A stretch of DNA of 64,000 nucleotides from Pseudanabaena yagii GIHE-NHR1 (GTDB lineage: Bacteria > Cyanobacteriota > Cyanobacteriia > Pseudanabaenales > Pseudanabaenaceae): the NCBI RefSeq assembly GCF_012863495.1, contig NZ_JAAVJL010000001.1, forward strand, positions 372,001 through 436,000, given 5' to 3'. Below are positions 37,366 to 47,809 of the stretch, piece after piece (within the stretch, counting starts at the first letter, position 1; each line of letters begins with the position of its first letter). Both the position numbers and the translations under genes were made by a program. Under the pieces are notes generated by a model. The model made no database searches, had not been told where the DNA came from, and worked only from the letters and a program-made list of their open reading frames with translations.

Positions 37366-37421
37366 TTGAGGAAGCACACCCCGAAGTGGTGCACTTCCTT
37401 AAAACATTTAGGATTGCTATA
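37366..37421. repeat. Miniature repeat family A, copy 4 (left end lost), overlaps a stop codon
   Basis: The inner arms (TGAGGAAGCACACCCC...GGTGCACTTCCT) and the right end ATTTAGGATTGCTATAT are present, but the left terminal repeat is missing. The right end overlaps the stop codon of the desaturase gene (37417-37419). Confidence 0.7.
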
Positions 37422-38526
37422 TTTTAGTCGCAGCTATACCTAACTCAGGACAATTAACGATCTTTTGTCCTGACCAATCAGTAAATGTAGTTTCATTAAG
37501 ATAATGGCGGGGTGTTTGCAGGAGCAGTTTCCATGCATGCTTAGCATCTATCAGATTAAAGCGATCAGGATAATGCGTCAGCAATAACTTTTGTACCATC
37601 GGATAATAATCTGGATTCATGCCAGGGAAAATATGATGCTCCGTGTGATAGGAAAAGTTGACATGGAGGATATCCAAAATTTTGGGTACACGAATAGAAA
37701 CAGTGTTGACTAAAACATCATTGACACTAGTCATACGGCACAACAAATGATGGGTCAAAATATAGAAAATGGCGATCGCATATCCTATCCAAATTGGTAA
37801 GAAGTAACCAAATAGTATCTTCAGAGGAGAAAGATGTAAGCTAGCTAAAACCGCTATATGGATACCAAAGATTACTAAAGTTTCACCAGCGATCGCAATT
37901 CTATCTTTATCACTAACACTGAATGTTGCTACAGGGTATGTGGCAGCACGATTATTAAAAAATAAGATCGAAGTTAGATGGCGAAACACGTACATTCCCC
38001 AAATATGCCCTAATCCGATTACTAATAGAATTGGATTAACTTCCGATGATGGAAGAAACACATTTTGCAGCCATTTGCCCCAAGTATTCGGTTGTGAATG
38101 TGAATAGTTGCGATCGGGATCTTGTTCAGAATTAGTTTTATTATGATGTTCGCGATTATGCACAGCTTTCCATAAAGTTGGAGACATCCATAGCATCGCA
38201 AAGCCTAAGAGACTAAGGGTTTGACGTAGCCAAGGTGCAGTAATTATAGAACTATGTAGTAACCCGTGGGAACTAAATCCCAAAGTCGCAATGCTATTCC
38301 CCATAACGATCGCAATTGGTAAATATAGCCAGAGATATTGCCAAGCCCACCGATCTAGATAAGATGCGATCGCCCACCCCACGATCAAGAGCATCAAATT
38401 AATTAATAAAATCCAAACTTTGTTGGAATCTGGGAGAAAAGCCTCTGCGGGAAGAAATGGACGCAATTTTTTGGCATAGTCAGCCTGTGTGATCAAGACT
38501 GATTGATCGACAAGATTATTATTCAT
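37417..38526 (-). CDS. Membrane fatty acid desaturase
   Basis: A 369-residue integral membrane di-iron desaturase of the FA_desaturase family. The three His boxes are visible: HGLLH at about residue 87, HNREHH at about 122-127 and HTEHHIFPGMNPDYYPMV near 296-310. Four hydrophobic segments fit the usual topology. It probably inserts a double bond in membrane acyl chains or acts on a carotenoid; the regiospecificity cannot be told. The stop codon is supplied by a miniature repeat. The next gene upstream (38698-40272) is on the same strand, with a hairpin between them. Confidence 0.88.
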   Translation of the reverse strand: MNNNLVDQSVLITQADYAKKLRPFLPAEAFLPDSNKVWILLINLMLLIVGWAIASYLDRWAWQYLWLYLPIAIVMGNSIATLGFSSHGLLHSSIITAPWLRQTLSLLGFAMLWMSPTLWKAVHNREHHNKTNSEQDPDRNYSHSQPNTWGKWLQNVFLPSSEVNPILLVIGLGHIWGMYVFRHLTSILFFNNRAATYPVATFSVSDKDRIAIAGETLVIFGIHIAVLASLHLSPLKILFGYFLPIWIGYAIAIFYILTHHLLCRMTSVNDVLVNTVSIRVPKILDILHVNFSYHTEHHIFPGMNPDYYPMVQKLLLTHYPDRFNLIDAKHAWKLLLQTPRHYLNETTFTDWSGQKIVNCPELGIAATKI

Positions 38527-38553
38527 TATTCACTGTGTAAAGTTCTCACAGAT

Positions 38554-38598
38554 CGCTATGTTGAAAAATTTTGCCAAGCAAAATTTTTCAACATAGCG
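38554..38598. terminator. Inverted repeat before the desaturase gene
   Basis: CGCTATGTTGAAAAATTTTG and its exact complement around CCAAG. It lies upstream of the desaturase start and about 100 bp after the stop of the gene at 38698-40272, so it most likely terminates that gene. Confidence 0.6.
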
Positions 38599-38697
38599 AG
38601 CCATAGGGTCTCAAAAATCCCCATTAATAGACTTACCATATGAACTAAAGTTATATTTCACGATATATTCCAGATTTCGCTTAAATATCTGTAATTT

Positions 38698-40272
38698 CTA
38701 GCTAAATTTACTGAGAAGTTTTAAAATAGTCTGAGTACGTGGCGTAAGCAAAGTTTTTCGATAGGCATCAGCAGCTTTTTTAATGGCATCGGCTTGGGTG
38801 GGATAGGAATGGATCACACCAGAGAGAGTATTTAATCCCTGTTTTGAGGCGATCGCTAAAGTAATTTCGCTAATCATTTCCCCTGCATGACGTGCCACAA
38901 TTGTTGCCCCAAGAATGCGATCGGAGCCGCGTTGATGCAAGATTTTGACAAAGCCTTCAGTCTCGCCATCATAAATTGCGCGATCGACGGAACTAAAAGG
39001 AATCTTAATTTCATCGGTTTCTAAGCCTTGTGCTTTGGCTTCCTTAGCGTATAGACCCACATGAGCAATTTCGGGATCGGTATAGGTCACCCAAGGCATG
39101 ACTAAATCACTGAGCTTACTTTTGCCCAAACCAAAGGGAGAAAAGAGCGTGTTTTTAATTACGATTCTAGCCGCAGAATCCGCAGCATGGGTAAACTTCC
39201 AATTCATACAAATGTCCCCTGCGGCGAAAATTCGGGGATTGGTCGTTTGCAGATAGTCATTGACGACTACACCACGCTGTTTGCTGTATTCCACACCCAC
39301 AGCTTCTAAATTTAGTCCTTCCACATTTGGCGATCGCCCTGCACCGACGAGAATTTCATCGACTTCTATTTGATGGTTAATTCCATTTTGTTGATAATGG
39401 ATGATTTTGCCAGTGCTAGTTTTGGTGATTTGAGCGATCGCACAGTCCAAAAGCAAATGCACACCTTCACGCAGAAACACCTGTTGCACAATTTCAGCAG
39501 CATCCGCATCTTCGCGATCGAATAAATGCGAATTTTTGTGCAGTAATGTCACTTCGCAACCTAAGCGTTGAAAAGCCTGTGCTAATTCACAACCAATTGC
39601 GCCGCCACCAATGACTGCTAGTCTTTTGGGTCGTTCAGTGAGTGAAAATACATTTTCATTGGTTAAATATCCTGCTTCGGTAAGTCCTACTATTTGTGGA
39701 TCAGAGGCTCTTGCACCTGTGGCAATTACCGCTTTTTTAAAATTTAATTTGATGTTTAATTTGATGTTATTAACAGCGATCGCATTACCATCAATAAAAC
39801 TGGCGGAACCAAGAAATACATCAACACCAAGATTCCGAAATCGCTCCGCCGAGTCATGGTGACTAATGCCAGCACGGATTTTTCGCATCCTCTCCATTAC
39901 GGCAGCAAAATCGATATCAATATTCTGAGGTGAGTTAATGCCAAATCTTGTAGCATCACGGATGTCGGCTACCACTCGCGATGAACGAATTACGCATTTA
40001 GAAGGAACGCAACCAACATTGAGACAATCCCCTCCCATGAGATTCTTCTCAATTAGCGCCACTTTCAAACCTAAACCTAATCCCGCCGCTCCTGCTGCGA
40101 CAACCAATCCCGCCGTTCCTGCGCCAATTACGACCAAATCATAAAGCGCCGCAGGTTGAGGATTGACCCAATCTAAAGGATGCACATTTGCAATCAAATC
40201 ACGATTATATGCATCCACTGGCTGAATGAATTCTGCATAGCGATCACTGGAATTTTCTGAGGATTGAGTCAT
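38698..40272 (-). CDS. FAD-dependent pyridine nucleotide-disulfide reductase (mercuric-reductase-like)
   Basis: A 524-residue flavoprotein of the lipoamide dehydrogenase / mercuric reductase family. Motifs: FAD-binding VVIGAGTAGLVVAAGAAGLG, redox-active pair in GGDCLNVGCVPSK, NAD(P)-binding LAVIGGGAIGCELAQAFQRLG, IFAAGDICMNWKFTHAA, and the dimerisation domain ending in a catalytic His-type segment (VIHSYPTQADAIKKAADAYR). There is no N-terminal MerA HMA domain, so it is not a complete mercuric reductase. The substrate is unknown. Confidence 0.9.
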   Translation of the reverse strand: MTQSSENSSDRYAEFIQPVDAYNRDLIANVHPLDWVNPQPAALYDLVVIGAGTAGLVVAAGAAGLGLGLKVALIEKNLMGGDCLNVGCVPSKCVIRSSRVVADIRDATRFGINSPQNIDIDFAAVMERMRKIRAGISHHDSAERFRNLGVDVFLGSASFIDGNAIAVNNIKLNIKLNFKKAVIATGARASDPQIVGLTEAGYLTNENVFSLTERPKRLAVIGGGAIGCELAQAFQRLGCEVTLLHKNSHLFDREDADAAEIVQQVFLREGVHLLLDCAIAQITKTSTGKIIHYQQNGINHQIEVDEILVGAGRSPNVEGLNLEAVGVEYSKQRGVVVNDYLQTTNPRIFAAGDICMNWKFTHAADSAARIVIKNTLFSPFGLGKSKLSDLVMPWVTYTDPEIAHVGLYAKEAKAQGLETDEIKIPFSSVDRAIYDGETEGFVKILHQRGSDRILGATIVARHAGEMISEITLAIASKQGLNTLSGVIHSYPTQADAIKKAADAYRKTLLTPRTQTILKLLSKFS

Positions 40273-40410
40273 GACTTGATATTAGGGAGATAATGATAAA
40301 TAATTGTTGAGATAACTGAAATCTTGCACCCTTCTAAAAAGGGGTTGTGAAAAGACGAGAGATGTGAACAAAAGGGCATATTTAAATAACGATATGGAAA
40401 CCATCGTTGC

Positions 40411-40509
40411 TATAGTACTTACGCAAAAATGCCCCGAAAGTCTAATTTTACCGTAGAGGCAATTCATGAATTGCCTCTAGATCTCGTTTTTTTGAGTAAG
40501 TCCTAATAT
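40411..40509. repeat. Miniature inverted-repeat element C
   Basis: Ends ATAGTACTTACGCAAAAA and TTTTTTTGAGTAAGTCCTA are inverted repeats with mismatches; the inner hairpin is GTAGAGGCAATTCATGAATTGCCTCTA-like (arms TAGAGGCAATTCA). Only one copy is seen. Confidence 0.55.
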
Positions 40510-40624
40510 AACGTCAGTTCGCCGCAAATGGAAAATGGTAAGAATCACTAAGCGATTCTTACCATTTTCCATTTGCGTTGTGCTTCGCATGATGCAAATT
40601 GCTATATCGAATTCACGTTAATAT
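40504..40624. repeat. Miniature inverted-repeat element D, before the giant kinase gene
   Basis: Outer ends TAATATAACGTCAGTTCG and CGAATTCACGTTAATATA are imperfect inverted repeats. Inside is AATGGAAAATGGTAAGAATC and its complement around ACTAAGC. It is joined tail-to-head with element C and ends 34 bp before the kinase start. Confidence 0.55.
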
Positions 40625-40657
40625 ACAAGAAGGCGGATTAGGACACTTCAATCAATT

Positions 40658-43600
40658 ATGGCTAGTAGCGATCGCTTTCTCCCAATTCAAGGCTATCAAC
40701 TAGAGCAGCAAATTTATGCAGGTAGCAGAACAATTGTCTATCGAGGCATAAGCATCGCAGACAGACAGCCTGTCGTGCTGAAAATATTGAGAAGCGATCG
40801 CCCGACCCATCAAGATTTGCTACGGCTGCGAAACCATTACACAATCGCCCAAAGACTTAACTCCCAAGGCATCGCTAAACCTATAGGCTTAGAAAACTAT
40901 GGCAATGGCTATGTATTAGTAATGCCTGATGAGGGATATATATCTCTTTCAGATTACATCTCAGGTAATCCTCTGGATCTAACCGAAGTTTTAGCGATCG
41001 CGATCCAACTGGCAACAATTTTGGACGATCTCCATCATCAGTGCGTGATCCACAAAGATATCAACCCCAGCAATATTCTGATTGAACCGATTACGAAACA
41101 GATTAAAGTAACTGATTTTGGACTAGCGACATTACTGCCCCACCAGACGCAGATCCTAGTTAGTACAAATATCTTAGAAGGTACACTCGCTTATATGGCT
41201 CCCTGCCAAACAGGACGGATGAATCGGGGAATCGACTATCGCTGTGACTTTTATGCTCTAGGCGTAACTTTGTTTGAGCTATTGACAGGACAATTGCCAT
41301 TTCAGTCAGACGATCCCTTGGAAATAGTGCATTGTCATCTTGCTAAGCCCGCACCACTTGTCAGCGAATTGAAACCAGAGATCCCAGAAGCGATCGCCCA
41401 AATCGTCTTTAAACTAATGGCAAAAGATGCAGAGGCACGTTACCAGAGCGCATTGGGTTTAAAGCACGATCTCGAAGTTTGTCTAAATCAGCTTAACCAA
41501 ACTGGAAGCATCACTGAATTTACAATTGGCGCAAAGGATCTCAGCGATCGCTTCACGATCCCCGAAAAACTCTATGGAAGGGAAGCCGAAGTAGGGAGTC
41601 TCTTAGCCACCTTTGATCGAGTTTCCGAAGGTAATAGCGAACTAATGCTAGTAGCGGGATCATCGGGCATCGGCAAAACCGTAGTCATAAATGAAATCCA
41701 TAAACCCATAGTGCAGAAACATGGTTACTTCATCAAAGGTAAATTTGAGCAATACAATCGCAACATCCCTTTTTCCGCCTTTGTACAAGCTTTTCGCAAC
41801 TTAATCGGACAACTGATGAGTGAAAGCGACCATCAACTGAAAGTATGGAAAACCAAAATCCTTGACGCAGTGGGAGAGAACGGGCAGGTCATCGTTGAGG
41901 TGATCCCAGAACTAGAAGGAATTATCGGCAGTCAACCCAACGTTATAGAACTATCAGGAAATGCGGCTCAAAATCGCTTCAACTTACTGATGCAAAAATT
42001 CATTCAAGTTTTTGCCACGCCTGAACATCCCCTTGTGATGTTTTTGGACGACTTACAATGGGCTGATTTATCTTCATTAAGGTTAATGCAACTATTGATG
42101 CAAGATGCAAGATATCTATTGATGGTGGGAGCCTATCGAGATAACGAAGTATCGCCAGTTCATCCATTGATGATGACAATATCAGAAATGATCAAGACAG
42201 GCGTAACCGTGAACACAATTACTCTGCAAGCATTGAGCCAAGCCAATATACATCAATGGATTGCTGATACCTTGATTTGTGATTTGCCCAGCGCTTTACC
42301 TTTGACAGAATTGGTATATCAAAAGACCGCAGGAAATCCCTTTTTCTCAATGCAGTTGCTCAAAGCTTTATATGAAGAACAGAGTATTACTTTTAATTGG
42401 GATTTGCAAAATTGGCATTGCGATATTGCTCAAGCTAGACTGACTCATGCCGATGATGTGGTTGAATTTATGGCAAGCCAATTACAGAAGTTGCCTTTAG
42501 AAACTCAGGATGTCCTCAAAGTGGCTGCTTGCATTGGCGCTCAGTTTGATTTGCAGACCCTAGCGATCGCCTCTCAACAATCTCTAGAAAGTGCAGCACA
42601 AGCACTATGGCAAGCTTTAGAAGAAGGTTTTATTATTCCTACGACGGAAGACTATAAGTTCTTTACGCAGACTGATACGAATGTTGATACGCCAACTGAT
42701 GCGAATGCAACTTATAAATTTCTGCACGATCGCGTTCAGCAAGCTGCTTATTCGCTGATTCCAGAGGAGCGCGAAGCAGAAATCCATTTAAAAATTGGTA
42801 AATTAATTCAACAAAGTTACTCAAAAATAGAACTTGAAGAAAGGCTGTTTGATCTAGTTGGACACTTAAATCAAGGTCAATCATTAATTACTGAAGCAAT
42901 GGAGCGAGAAGCCTTGGCAAAATTAAATCTTAAAGCCGCAAAGAGGGCGAGAATGTCTACAGCCTACGCCGCCGCAAGGATTTATCTTGAAAAAGGAATT
43001 GGTCTGCTACAGGAGAATAGCTGGCAGTATCAGTATGAATTGACTGTGGATTTGTATCTTACATCCGTTGAGGCAAGTTATTTGAGTGGAGACTTTGCAG
43101 GGATGGAACAACAAGCGGATTTGGTATTACAGAAGGCGCAAACTATTGTTGATGAAGTAAAAATCTACGAAATCCAAATTGCGGCAAAAACCCTACAAAG
43201 TCATGTCTTAGAAGCCATTGAAATTGGTAGAAAAGCATTACTCCTATTGGGGATTAATCTCCCGAATGAATCCAATGAAGTTGAAGTTGCTCAAGCGATG
43301 CAAACTCTGGCTAAGCAACTTGAAAACATCCAAATTGCAGACTTGGTTGATCTACCCTCTACAAACGATGCCCAAACTCAATTTGCTATGCGAATTATGG
43401 GAATCTTGTTTTCCCCAATCATTCAAGGGATGCCGAGCTTATTACCTTGGCTTGGCGCAACAATGGTAAGTCTTTCTATCCAATCTGGTAACACGATAGC
43501 CTCAGCGATCGGATATGCCATTCATGGTCTAGTAATGTCGGCATTTCTGACAGAAACAGTTATAGGTTACGCTTTTGGAAAGGTAGCTCTAAATTTACTT

Positions 43601-46600
43601 GAAAAATTTAATAGCACCGAGATTAAGTCGGTTGTGATGTTTCTATTTGGGAACTTTGTTCAGCCTCACAACGAGCCATTGCTAGCGACAATTCCAATGT
43701 TGAAAGCTGCTTACAATGCTGGGATCGAAATTGGCGATTTTATGCACGCTGGATTTTCTCTGGCTACCTACAGTAATTCAATATTTTTTAGTGGTGGAGA
43801 ACTGGAACTTTTTGTTCAAGACATGGCTACCTACAGCGTGAAATTGGCTCAGATCAAACAATCTTCTGCACAAGCCTATATTAATTTAGGAAAACAAACA
43901 GCCGAAAATTTGATTAAACCAGTCAATCATCCCCATATCTTAATCGGCGATACTTACAATGAAGCGGTAATGCTGCCTAAACAGCAACTGGATAATGATC
44001 AAACCGCGATCGCTGAAACCTATATTTATAAACTGCTATTAGCTTACTATTTTGGTAATTATACGGATGCCATTCACTACGTTAAGCAAGCAGAGCAATG
44101 TCTCATCGCCGTGTCAGGATCATTCTTTGTTCCTATTTTTCATTTTTTTGCAGCCCTAACGCATCTAAGACAGTTTCCTGCTCAAATGGAAGTAGAGCAA
44201 TCGGAAATTCTTTTAATGGTGCAGAAACATCAAGACTTTCTCAAGAAAATGTCTCTTAATGCGCCAATGAACTATTTGCATAAATGGCATTTAGTGGAAG
44301 CAGAGCGATATCGCATTTTGGGCAATAAAATAGAGGCTATTGAATATTACGATCGCGCGATCGCTGGCGCAAGAACTAACGGCTACATCCAAGAAGAAGC
44401 GCTTGCCAACGAACTCGCCGCGAAGTTTTATCTTGAGTGGGGCAAAGAAAAAATCGCTCAAGTCTATATGACTGAGGCTTATTACGGCTATGTGCATTGG
44501 GGTGCATCCGCCAAAGTCACCGACCTCGAAAATCGCTATCCCCAACTACTCGCGCCGATTCTTCGAGACTCCCTTGGCGCTTTCCAGAAAAAATCTATAA
44601 GCTCTTCTGGCAATACCTCTGAAGCAATCGATTTAACGACTCTGCTAAAAGCATCACAAGCAATTTCTGAAGAGATAGAGCTTTCAAAACTTTTAGATGC
44701 GCTCCTAAATATTGCCAATATTAATTCTGGAGCTGATAAATGTGTCTTACTCTTGCAATCAGAACAAGAGTTGCAAATTGTCGCGCTCGTGGAATCTGGA
44801 AAACCTTCGCAAATCTTCTCATCCCCCCTATCCTTAGAACACAGTGAAGATATGGCGATTGGTATCGTCAATCAGGTCAAGCATAGTTTAGAACCCATAG
44901 TTTTGAGTGATGCCCGACAAGATGTCCAATTTGCAAGCGATCGCTACATCCTCAAATATCGACCAAAAAGCGTTCTATGTATGCCCATTCTCAAACAAGG
45001 CAAGTTAATCGGGATTTTATATTTAGAAAATAGCTTGACCATAGGAGCATTTACCAGCGATCGCCTTGAATTGCTAAACCTAATTTGTTCTCAAGCTGCA
45101 ATTTCCTTAGAAAATGCCCAACTCTATCAAACACTGTATGAGAGCGAAAATAAATTCAGAACGCTAGTGGAAGGAGCCAATGACATGATCTGGGCTGCAA
45201 ATTCTGATAGCATATTTACCTATCTGTCTCCCCAATTTCAGACCATGTTTGGTTTACCCATTGATGAATGGATAGGACAGTCCGTAATGAAATTGATTCA
45301 TCCTGATGACTTAGACAAGGCTATTGCGCCTGCTAGATTGGCACTAGAGCAAGGAGAGAAGCATCAAAACATAGAATTCCGTCACCTATGCCAAGATGGT
45401 AGTTATCTATGGGTAACACTAAATATGTCCCCCATCTTTGATGTCAATGGAAGTGTGATCGGGCTGCAAGGGATTTTGCATGATATCAGCGATCGCAAAA
45501 ATTTAGAAAAAGAACAAACACGTTTGTTAAAAATTCTAGAAGCATCTTCAGACTATATTGGTACTGCTAGTCCAGATGGTGAAATTACTTGGACAAATCA
45601 AAGATTACGCCAACTTCTAAAACTGGAGGAAAACGAAGCTCTAGCATGTCATCGGATACAAGATTTCCATCCTCAATGGGCTTTAGATCTAATCTATCAA
45701 AAAGCAATCCCTCAAGCAGTTCAACAAGGTTATTGGACTGGAGAGACAGCAATATTGACTCCAGAAGGACAAGAGATTCCTGTATCGCAAGTTTTGATGG
45801 TACATAAAGCTCCATCAGGCGAACTGGAATACCTCTCAACGATTATGCGTGATATCAGTGAGCAAAAAAGAACAGAGGCAGCTTTACAAGCATCTGAATT
45901 AGAACTACGCAGCTTGTTTTTGGGAATGGATGATGTTGTCTTTGTGGTAGATCGAACTGGAACATATCTCAAGGTCGCCCCAACTAATGCAGACAAGCTC
46001 TACCTATCTCCTGATAGACTCATTGGCAAAAGTATTCAAGAGATTTTTCCACCCGAACAATCTGAGCAATTTCTATCAGTAATCAGGAACACTCTAGACA
46101 AGCAAAAAACTCAAGAATATGAATATAGCCTGTTGATCCAAGATACAGAATTCTGGTTTAGTGCAAGATGTTCTCCCTTGAGTGAGCAATCGGTCATTTG
46201 GGTGGCTCGCGATATCAGCGATCGCAAAAAAGCAGAAGAAGATATGCGAGATAGCGAAGAACGCCTGCGTCTAGCACTAATGGCTGCGAATCAGGGACTA
46301 TACGATCTCAATCTGCAAACTGGCGAAACGATCGTCAGCCCTGAATATGCCACCATGTTGGGGTACGAGCCAGCCGAATTTCATGAAACAAACGCCAAGT
46401 GGATCGAACGGCTGCACCCAGACGATCTAGAGCGAGTTGCTGATAATTATCGAGCATATGTGAATGGAGAAATTACTAATTACATCGTAGAATTTCGACA
46501 ACGCACTAAAAATGGTGACTGGAAATGGATTCTTTCCTTAGGCAAAGTTGTCGAATGGGACGGGCTTGGGCAACCTTTACGGATGTTGGGAACTCACACA

Positions 46601-47719
46601 GACATCGGCGATCGCAAAGCTGCGGAAGCCCAACTCCAACAACAAGCCAAACAACTCGAAGAATATACTCAGACTCTAGAACAGAGAGTAGAAGAGCGCA
46701 CCCAAGAACTTTCGCAGGCTCTATCCAATCTTCAGTCCACCCAAGCAGGACTAATTCAATCTGAAAAGATGGCCGCCTTGGGACAAATCACTGCTAGCGT
46801 CGCCCATGAGGTCAATACTCCTCTAGGCGTAATTCGTGCAGCAACGGGCAATATCATCGAGGCAAGCAATGCCTCCCTTCAGCAACTGCCCCAAATTATG
46901 CAAAGCTTAACTTCTCAACAGCAAGTAGAATTTATCGCTCTAGTCAAGGCAGCAATTCAGAAACCTCAATCCCTATCTACCAAAGAAGAACGACAATTGC
47001 GACGACAACTGCAAAGCGAACTAGACAGCCAAGGTATTGCTGATGCTAGAGGCATTGCTAATCAACTTAGTCAGATGCAATTAGGTTCCGATCTACATCT
47101 TTATCAATCTATTCTGCAATCTCCGAAATGTTATGAAATTTTACAGGCGGCTTACAAACTGTTTTTGCAACATCAGAGTATTAGCAGCATTCAGCAGGAA
47201 GTTGATCGCGCCGCAAAGATTGTTTTTGCACTCAAAACATACAGCCATTGCAGCAGTGACGCTGAAGAGAAAAGTCTGATCCAAATCAGCGATGGCATCG
47301 AAATCGTCTTAACGTTATATCAAAATCGTTTGAAACAAGGAATAGAGGTGATTCGTAAATATGCGCCAGTCCCCGATCTCCTATGTAATCCAGATGCGCT
47401 TACACAGGTGTGGGTTAATTTAATTGACAATGCTATCTATGCGATCGGTAAAACGGGGACTTTAGAAATAGCGATCGCCTCTCAAGATGGAAAAGTAATA
47501 GTTGAAATTACAAATTCGGGCGCTGCAATTCCCGAAGAAATAATGCCGCGACTGTTTGAGCCATTTTTTACAACCAAGCCGAGAGGAGAAGGCAGTGGAC
47601 TGGGCTTGGATATAGTGCGCCAAATTGTGCAGAAACATGGTGGTAGTATTTATGTCAGAAATCAGTGCGGAGGGGTCACATTTTCAGTTGTTATTCCTGT
47701 ATCTGAATATACAAACTAG
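40658..47719 (+). CDS. Giant hybrid Ser/Thr kinase - AAA ATPase - GAF - PAS - histidine kinase
   Basis: A 2353-residue cyanobacterial sensor kinase. Domain order: Ser/Thr kinase (1-275; catalytic loop HKDINPSNILI, DFG in VTDFGLATL, the APCQTGRMNRGIDYR activation-segment typical of this class), AAA/STAND ATPase (295-600; Walker A GSSGIGKT near residue 332, LDDLQWADL as Walker B), a long TPR-like helical region (to about 1300), GAF (1345-1490), four PAS segments (starts near 1498, 1623, 1751 and 1871), a coiled coil, and histidine kinase (H-box SVAHEVNTPLG near 2046; N-box VWVNLIDNAIYAIG; G-box GEGSGLGLDIV). Such proteins are known in cyanobacteria, but the signal is unknown. The receiver kinase that follows is the likely partner. 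Confidence 0.93.
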   Translation: MASSDRFLPIQGYQLEQQIYAGSRTIVYRGISIADRQPVVLKILRSDRPTHQDLLRLRNHYTIAQRLNSQGIAKPIGLENYGNGYVLVMPDEGYISLSDYISGNPLDLTEVLAIAIQLATILDDLHHQCVIHKDINPSNILIEPITKQIKVTDFGLATLLPHQTQILVSTNILEGTLAYMAPCQTGRMNRGIDYRCDFYALGVTLFELLTGQLPFQSDDPLEIVHCHLAKPAPLVSELKPEIPEAIAQIVFKLMAKDAEARYQSALGLKHDLEVCLNQLNQTGSITEFTIGAKDLSDRFTIPEKLYGREAEVGSLLATFDRVSEGNSELMLVAGSSGIGKTVVINEIHKPIVQKHGYFIKGKFEQYNRNIPFSAFVQAFRNLIGQLMSESDHQLKVWKTKILDAVGENGQVIVEVIPELEGIIGSQPNVIELSGNAAQNRFNLLMQKFIQVFATPEHPLVMFLDDLQWADLSSLRLMQLLMQDARYLLMVGAYRDNEVSPVHPLMMTISEMIKTGVTVNTITLQALSQANIHQWIADTLICDLPSALPLTELVYQKTAGNPFFSMQLLKALYEEQSITFNWDLQNWHCDIAQARLTHADDVVEFMASQLQKLPLETQDVLKVAACIGAQFDLQTLAIASQQSLESAAQALWQALEEGFIIPTTEDYKFFTQTDTNVDTPTDANATYKFLHDRVQQAAYSLIPEEREAEIHLKIGKLIQQSYSKIELEERLFDLVGHLNQGQSLITEAMEREALAKLNLKAAKRARMSTAYAAARIYLEKGIGLLQENSWQYQYELTVDLYLTSVEASYLSGDFAGMEQQADLVLQKAQTIVDEVKIYEIQIAAKTLQSHVLEAIEIGRKALLLLGINLPNESNEVEVAQAMQTLAKQLENIQIADLVDLPSTNDAQTQFAMRIMGILFSPIIQGMPSLLPWLGATMVSLSIQSGNTIASAIGYAIHGLVMSAFLTETVIGYAFGKVALNLLEKFNSTEIKSVVMFLFGNFVQPHNEPLLATIPMLKAAYNAGIEIGDFMHAGFSLATYSNSIFFSGGELELFVQDMATYSVKLAQIKQSSAQAYINLGKQTAENLIKPVNHPHILIGDTYNEAVMLPKQQLDNDQTAIAETYIYKLLLAYYFGNYTDAIHYVKQAEQCLIAVSGSFFVPIFHFFAALTHLRQFPAQMEVEQSEILLMVQKHQDFLKKMSLNAPMNYLHKWHLVEAERYRILGNKIEAIEYYDRAIAGARTNGYIQEEALANELAAKFYLEWGKEKIAQVYMTEAYYGYVHWGASAKVTDLENRYPQLLAPILRDSLGAFQKKSISSSGNTSEAIDLTTLLKASQAISEEIELSKLLDALLNIANINSGADKCVLLLQSEQELQIVALVESGKPSQIFSSPLSLEHSEDMAIGIVNQVKHSLEPIVLSDARQDVQFASDRYILKYRPKSVLCMPILKQGKLIGILYLENSLTIGAFTSDRLELLNLICSQAAISLENAQLYQTLYESENKFRTLVEGANDMIWAANSDSIFTYLSPQFQTMFGLPIDEWIGQSVMKLIHPDDLDKAIAPARLALEQGEKHQNIEFRHLCQDGSYLWVTLNMSPIFDVNGSVIGLQGILHDISDRKNLEKEQTRLLKILEASSDYIGTASPDGEITWTNQRLRQLLKLEENEALACHRIQDFHPQWALDLIYQKAIPQAVQQGYWTGETAILTPEGQEIPVSQVLMVHKAPSGELEYLSTIMRDISEQKRTEAALQASELELRSLFLGMDDVVFVVDRTGTYLKVAPTNADKLYLSPDRLIGKSIQEIFPPEQSEQFLSVIRNTLDKQKTQEYEYSLLIQDTEFWFSARCSPLSEQSVIWVARDISDRKKAEEDMRDSEERLRLALMAANQGLYDLNLQTGETIVSPEYATMLGYEPAEFHETNAKWIERLHPDDLERVADNYRAYVNGEITNYIVEFRQRTKNGDWKWILSLGKVVEWDGLGQPLRMLGTHTDIGDRKAAEAQLQQQAKQLEEYTQTLEQRVEERTQELSQALSNLQSTQAGLIQSEKMAALGQITASVAHEVNTPLGVIRAATGNIIEASNASLQQLPQIMQSLTSQQQVEFIALVKAAIQKPQSLSTKEERQLRRQLQSELDSQGIADARGIANQLSQMQLGSDLHLYQSILQSPKCYEILQAAYKLFLQHQSISSIQQEVDRAAKIVFALKTYSHCSSDAEEKSLIQISDGIEIVLTLYQNRLKQGIEVIRKYAPVPDLLCNPDALTQVWVNLIDNAIYAIGKTGTLEIAIASQDGKVIVEITNSGAAIPEEIMPRLFEPFFTTKPRGEGSGLGLDIVRQIVQKHGGSIYVRNQCGGVTFSVVIPVSEYTN

Positions 47720-47809
47720 CGATCAGGAATTAATCCCACTGCAAATCTAAATTAAACAACTAACGGATTTTTAATTTCCGAGTAATATCAATTCCAACCG
47801 TAGAAACTG

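Noticed and set aside
38698-40272. Mercury resistance (merA)
   Set aside because: The protein lacks the N-terminal heavy-metal domain and no mer genes lie nearby.
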